From Peteryoungia rhizophila (GTDB lineage Bacteria; Pseudomonadota; Alphaproteobacteria; Rhizobiales; Rhizobiaceae), in the NCBI RefSeq assembly GCF_004912145.1, contig NZ_STGT01000004.1:1-64000 (forward strand): a DNA stretch of 64,000 nt, in the 5' to 3' direction. This document shows positions 60,679 to 64,000 of this stretch, piece by piece. The notes beneath the pieces are model-generated. The model did no database searches, had not been told where the DNA came from, and saw only the letters and a list, made by a program, of their open reading frames with translations. How positions within the stretch are numbered: position 1 is the stretch's first letter; each line of letters begins with the position of its first letter. The position numbers were made by a program, and so were the translations under genes.

Positions 60679-61866
60679 TCAGGACCGTTCAATGGCGATG
60701 GCTGTCGCCTCGCCGCCACCGATGCACAGTGCAGCCATGCCGCGTTTCAGATCGTATCGTTCAAGAGCCGCAATCAGCGTCACCAGGATCCGTGCACCGG
60801 ATGCTCCGATCGGATGGCCGAGCGCGCATGCGCCACCATGAACATTGACCTTGTCATGCGGCAGATCGAGATCACGCATCGCGGCCATGGCGACGACGGC
60901 AAAGGCTTCGTTGATCTCGAACAGGTCGATCTCTGAAAGTGGCAGCCCGATGCGATCGGAGAGCTTCTGCATGGCACCGATCGGCGCTGTCGCGAAGAGG
61001 CTGGGCGCCTGCGAATGGGTGGCGTGCCCGAGGATGGTGGCAAGAGGAGCAAGTCCGCGCCGCGCCGCTTGCGAGCGGCGCATCAGGACGAGTGCTGCGG
61101 CACCATCGGAGATCGAGCTGGAATTGGCAGCTGTCACAGTACCGCCGTCGCGGAAGGCGGGTTTCAGGGTCGGGATCTTCTCCGGCTTTGCCTTGCCCGG
61201 CTGCTCATCGCGGCTGACCACCTGCTCCACCTTGCCGGCTTTGACGACAACCGGAACGACTTCGCGATCGAAGCTGCCATCGGCAATTGCCCGTGTCGCC
61301 CGCGTCAGGGAGGCGACGGCGTATTCGTCCTGTGCTTCACGGGTAAACTGATAGGCTTCAGCGCAATCTTCCGCAAAACTGCCCATCAGCCGGCCCTTGT
61401 CATAGGCATCCTCAAGGCCGTCGAGAAACATGTGATCGAGCACACGCCCGTGTCCGAGCCGATAACCGGCCCGGGCGCGGTCGAGCAGATAGGGCGCATT
61501 GGTCATGCTCTCCATGCCGCCGGCTACCGCAATTGATGCACTGCCGGCAGCAATAAGGTCATGGGCGAGCATGGCGGCCTTCAAGCCGGAACCGCACATC
61601 TTGTTGATGGTTGTCGCGCCCGCCGAGAGGGGCAGTCCCGCTCCGATTGCGGCCTGCCGTGCAGGCGCCTGGCCCTGGCCCGCCGGCAGGACACATCCAA
61701 AGAGGATCTCTTCGACGGCCTCGGATGGAAGCCCGCTGCGATCGATTGCGGCACGAATGGAAGCAGCACCGAGCTCGGCTGCAGCCATGTCTTTCAGTTC
61801 GCCCTGGAACCCGCCGATCGGGGTTCGGGCGGCACCGACGATGACGATTCGATCCTGTACTCCCAT
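60679..61866 (-). CDS. Acetyl-CoA acyltransferase (thiolase)
   Basis: This 395-residue thiolase has the nucleophilic Cys in [33 protein letters not shown], the His in [18 protein letters not shown] and the acid/base Cys in [19 protein letters not shown]. In isoleucine breakdown it splits 2-methylacetoacetyl-CoA into acetyl-CoA and propionyl-CoA, which suits the adjacent SDR and acyl-CoA dehydrogenase. A general beta-oxidation role is also possible. Confidence 0.93.
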   Translation of the reverse strand: MGVQDRIVIVGAARTPIGGFQGELKDMAAAELGAASIRAAIDRSGLPSEAVEEILFGCVLPAGQGQAPARQAAIGAGLPLSAGATTINKMCGSGLKAAMLAHDLIAAGSASIAVAGGMESMTNAPYLLDRARAGYRLGHGRVLDHMFLDGLEDAYDKGRLMGSFAEDCAEAYQFTREAQDEYAVASLTRATRAIADGSFDREVVPVVVKAGKVEQVVSRDEQPGKAKPEKIPTLKPAFRDGGTVTAANSSSISDGAAALVLMRRSQAARRGLAPLATILGHATHSQAPSLFATAPIGAMQKLSDRIGLPLSEIDLFEINEAFAVVAMAAMRDLDLPHDKVNVHGGACALGHPIGASGARILVTLIAALERYDLKRGMAALCIGGGEATAIAIERS

Positions 61867-61886
61867 CTTTCCTCCTTCGGCAGCGA

Positions 61887-62654
61887 TCAGCGCGCGCCCA
61901 TGCGGATGGCTCCGTCGAGGCGGATGACCTCCCCGTTGAGCATCGTGTTTTCAATGATGTGTCGGACAAGGGCTGCGAACTCGGCTGGCCTGCCGAGGCG
62001 GGGCGGAAACGGCACGCTGGACGCCAGACCTTCGCGCACCTGCTCCGGCATCCCGGCCATCATCGGTGTCTCGAACACACCCGGAGCAATCGCCATGACG
62101 CGAATGCCAGAGCGTGCGAGTTCGCGGGCAATCGGCAGTGTCATGGCGGCAATCCCGCCTTTCGAAGCCGCATAGGCGGCCTGCCCGACCTGGCCGTCAA
62201 AGGCGGCGACGGATGCGGTGTTGACGATGACGCCGCGTTCTCCTTCGCCATCGGGTTCGTTCAGCTGCATGGCGCCAGCCGCGAGGCGGACCATGTTGAA
62301 GGTTCCGACGAGATTGATCGCGATTGTCCGCTCGAAGCTCTCCAGCCTGTGCGGCCCATCGCGTCCAAGGACCTTCTCCGCCGGGGCGACGCCTGCGCAA
62401 TTGATCAGGCCGTGGAGACCGCCGAAGGCTGTCATTGCTGCATCGATGGCGATGGCGCCATCCTGCGCACGCGTGACATCCGTTTCAACGAACCGCACGT
62501 TTTCGCCGAATTCCAGCGCAATCGACTGGCCTCGATCGCGATCCAGATCGGCAATGACGGCATGACCGCCGGCCTCGGTGATCATGCGCACTGTCGCCGC
62601 CCCAAGACCGGAGCAGCCGCCAGTAACGATGAAACAAGCATCTTCAATGCGCAT
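61887..62654 (-). CDS. SDR dehydrogenase, 3-hydroxy-2-methylbutyryl-CoA dehydrogenase type
   Basis: This 255-residue short-chain dehydrogenase is close in layout to HSD17B10-type enzymes: NAD motif [31 protein letters not shown], catalytic Ser-Tyr-Lys in [20 protein letters not shown] followed by KGG, and [11 protein letters not shown]. It would oxidise 3-hydroxy-2-methylbutyryl-CoA, the thiolase substrate. It is the first gene of the minus-strand operon, divergent from the AraC regulator. Confidence 0.92.
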   Translation of the reverse strand: MRIEDACFIVTGGCSGLGAATVRMITEAGGHAVIADLDRDRGQSIALEFGENVRFVETDVTRAQDGAIAIDAAMTAFGGLHGLINCAGVAPAEKVLGRDGPHRLESFERTIAINLVGTFNMVRLAAGAMQLNEPDGEGERGVIVNTASVAAFDGQVGQAAYAASKGGIAAMTLPIARELARSGIRVMAIAPGVFETPMMAGMPEQVREGLASSVPFPPRLGRPAEFAALVRHIIENTMLNGEVIRLDGAIRMGAR

Positions 62655-62760
62655 CGGACCCTCCTCCCCTTCAGTCGCCGTCTGAAGCTGCCGATGAAGC
62701 CAAGTCTATCGCGTTTCAGAGTTGCAACCGATGACGAAATCGATCCATTCTTCAGGCCAC

Positions 62761-62776
62761 TTTTGCCACTATGACG
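62761..62776. promoter_or_regulatory. Repeated motif ttttgccactatgacg in the AraC/SDR divergent promoter
   Basis: This 16-base sequence shares ccactatgacg exactly with 63823-63833 ahead of the probable bkd operon. It lies 20 bases before the AraC start codon, so it is a candidate AraC-family binding site. Confidence 0.5.
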
Positions 62777-62796
62777 TTCGAGTGGAGACGAGGATC

Positions 62797-63807
62797 ATGG
62801 CCGAAACCGAACGACACATGATATCGACCGGCTTCGTTGAGGAGGCGCTTGATAGTCTCCGACGTGCCGGACGCCCCACCGAGCTGCTCTTGTCCCGGCT
62901 TGGCCTTCCGCCTGTCGTCGACCAGCCGGTTTCGTCGCAGACTTTCGGTCGTCTATGGCTTGCGATCGCCGAAGAGTTGAACGACGAGTGTTTTGGCCTC
63001 GGCGAACGAGCGATGCCACGCGGCAGCTTTACGCTTCTTTGCCATTGCGTACTGCATGCGCCAACGCTGGATCGAGCGCTGCGGCGGGCACTACGCTTTC
63101 TCAATGTGGTGCTGGGCGAGCCGACAGGCCGGCTCGTGACACGCGACGGCACGGCCGTGATCGAGCTCTGCGATACCGGGAAACCCCGATCTGCCTTTGC
63201 CTATCGCAGCTATTGGATCATCTTGCATGGATTGACCTGCTGGCTGGTGGGACGACGCATCCCGATCCGGCTCGTCGATTTTCGCTGCAGCGAACCGAAG
63301 TTGAGCGCCGATCACCGGCTTTTTTTCGGGGCCCCCATCCGCTTCTCGCAACCGGTGAGCCGTCTCGGCTTCGATGCTTCCCTGCTTGCTTTGCCGATAG
63401 CGCGCAATGAGCAGGCCTTGCGGCAATTCCTGCGGGGAGCACCGGCCAATATCTTGATCCGCTATCGGTACGACGCGGGCACCGCAGCAGCAGTCCGGCG
63501 TCGTCTCAGCCAGACCGGACCGGTCGATTGGGGCAGCTTTGCAGATCTCGCCCGCGACATGCGCATGTCATCTTCGACGCTTCGCCACCGTCTGCACGAC
63601 GAGGGCCAGAGCTATGCTGGCATCAAGGATGACATTCGCCGTGACCTTGCCCGGGACCTGCTGATCAACACCCCACAAACCGTCAGCGATATTGCTGCCG
63701 GTCTCGGCTATTCAGAACCGAGCGCCTTTTATCGCGCCTTCAAGAAATGGATGGGTTTGAGCCCGGAAGCTTTCCGCAAGAGCGCCAGATCTGATCTGAG
63801 TGTGTGA
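62797..63807 (+). CDS. AraC-family regulator of branched-chain amino acid catabolism
   Basis: This protein of about 336 residues has an N-terminal AraC-binding/arabinose-like domain of the OruR/ArgR-like kind (SRLGLPPVVDQPVSSQTFGR, SFTLLCHCVLHAPTLDRALR) and a C-terminal double HTH (FADLARDMRMSSSTLRHRLH, TVSDIAAGLGYSEPSAFYRA, then FKKWMGLSPEAFRK). ATG 62797 follows gagacgagg; longer starts at 62722 and 62731 cross the promoter. It sits between the minus-strand valine/isoleucine operon and the probable bkd operon, and likely activates both. Confidence 0.92.
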   Translation: MAETERHMISTGFVEEALDSLRRAGRPTELLLSRLGLPPVVDQPVSSQTFGRLWLAIAEELNDECFGLGERAMPRGSFTLLCHCVLHAPTLDRALRRALRFLNVVLGEPTGRLVTRDGTAVIELCDTGKPRSAFAYRSYWIILHGLTCWLVGRRIPIRLVDFRCSEPKLSADHRLFFGAPIRFSQPVSRLGFDASLLALPIARNEQALRQFLRGAPANILIRYRYDAGTAAAVRRRLSQTGPVDWGSFADLARDMRMSSSTLRHRLHDEGQSYAGIKDDIRRDLARDLLINTPQTVSDIAAGLGYSEPSAFYRAFKKWMGLSPEAFRKSARSDLSV

Positions 63808-63822
63808 GACGGGCCAATCACA

Positions 63823-63900
63823 CCACTATGACGGCCTATGGCAAAACTGGCTGAAACATTGAAGGCAATTTTGTCATGGCTTGCCACTGACAAGACGCTT
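63823..63900. promoter_or_regulatory. Cluster of AraC-type motifs before the probable bkd operon
   Basis: ccactatgacg at 63823-63833, ctatggcaaaa (inverted ttttgccatag) near 63836-63846, and ttttgtcatggcttgccactgac near 63869-63891 are variants of the motif at 62761. They lie 70-135 bases upstream of the next start codon. Confidence 0.45.
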
Positions 63901-63960
63901 ACCATTCGTCTCGATTGACCTGCTCCTGGGGAGAGGAGCTGTCTTCACGGGAGGAGAATG

Positions 63961-64000
63961 ATGGTGGAATCCGCTCACCTGAGCCTGCACGTCCCCGAAC
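63961..64000 (+). CDS. bkdAA: Probable branched-chain 2-oxoacid dehydrogenase E1 alpha, 5' end only
   Basis: The window ends 13 codons into a gene that starts at ATG 63961 (or the adjacent ATG at 63958) after a gggaggag site. The visible residues MVESAHLSLHVPE resemble the L-S-L-H-V-P-E opening of bacterial 2-oxoisovalerate dehydrogenase alpha subunits. The setting next to valine/isoleucine catabolic genes and an AraC regulator supports it. Only 13 residues are visible, so this is tentative. Confidence 0.55.
   Translation, partial: MVESAHLSLHVPE

Overview
The window reads as a chromosome or large replicon segment of a Rhizobiales alphaproteobacterium (Rhizobium, Agrobacterium or Shinella type). 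The signs are moderately high GC, two SyrB-like coiled-coil proteins, a PraR-like XRE regulator, several ribose-family sugar ABC operons with LacI regulators, a purU-folD pair, and a branched-chain amino acid operon at the right edge. The species cannot be fixed from the sequence alone.

Left part (1-16750). After a poorly coding edge comes a compact minus-strand unit (7182 to 2424): an XRE regulator, a BTAD/TPR regulator, an 87-residue protein ending in three tandem seven-residue GLHE repeats, a YcaO, a TfuA and a small protein. It looks like an undescribed peptide- or protein-modifying locus of the YcaO-TfuA (thioamide) kind. Next are two GGDEF-EAL c-di-GMP proteins, a cold-shock protein, two tandem orphan amino-acid-type binding proteins, an HU protein and a VapBC pair.

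Centre-left (17060-28513). A LacI regulator diverges from a nine-gene plus-strand operon: a membrane di-iron hydroxylase of the sterol-desaturase family, a sugar ABC importer, a MocE-type Rieske ferredoxin, a TIM-barrel isomerase, a divergent PanB-like protein, a Gfo/Idh/MocA dehydrogenase and a ferredoxin reductase. The layout parallels rhizopine (methylated inosamine) catabolism by MocABCDEF, with a different hydroxylase and an added PanB-like enzyme. purU and folD, which handle folate-bound one-carbon units, follow a strong terminator. A scar (28700-29470) then holds remnants of an integrase, an IS3-type element and a BLUF photoreceptor gene.

Centre-right (29783-52175). Two sugar islands lie side by side. 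The first has a two-permease ABC importer, DhaK/DhaL-like kinase subunits, an FGGY kinase, a LacI regulator, an Asp/Glu racemase-like protein and an aldo-keto reductase. The second is a four-carbon acid-sugar (tetronate) pathway: LacI, OtnK and OtnC on the minus strand, divergent from an ABC importer, LtnD, OtnI, an SMP-30 lactonase and a decayed PrpF/GalD-like gene. All three sugar ABC operons carry a strong hairpin directly after the binding-protein gene.

Right part (52284-64000). Two SyrB-like proteins, a hybrid histidine kinase overlapping a KaiC-like double ATPase, a small unknown protein, and a valine/isoleucine catabolic operon (3-hydroxyisobutyrate dehydrogenase, acyl-CoA dehydrogenase, thiolase, SDR). 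An AraC regulator diverges from that operon, and the first codons of a probable branched-chain 2-oxoacid dehydrogenase alpha subunit sit at the edge. Repeated motifs in both intergenic regions suggest the AraC protein controls both sides.
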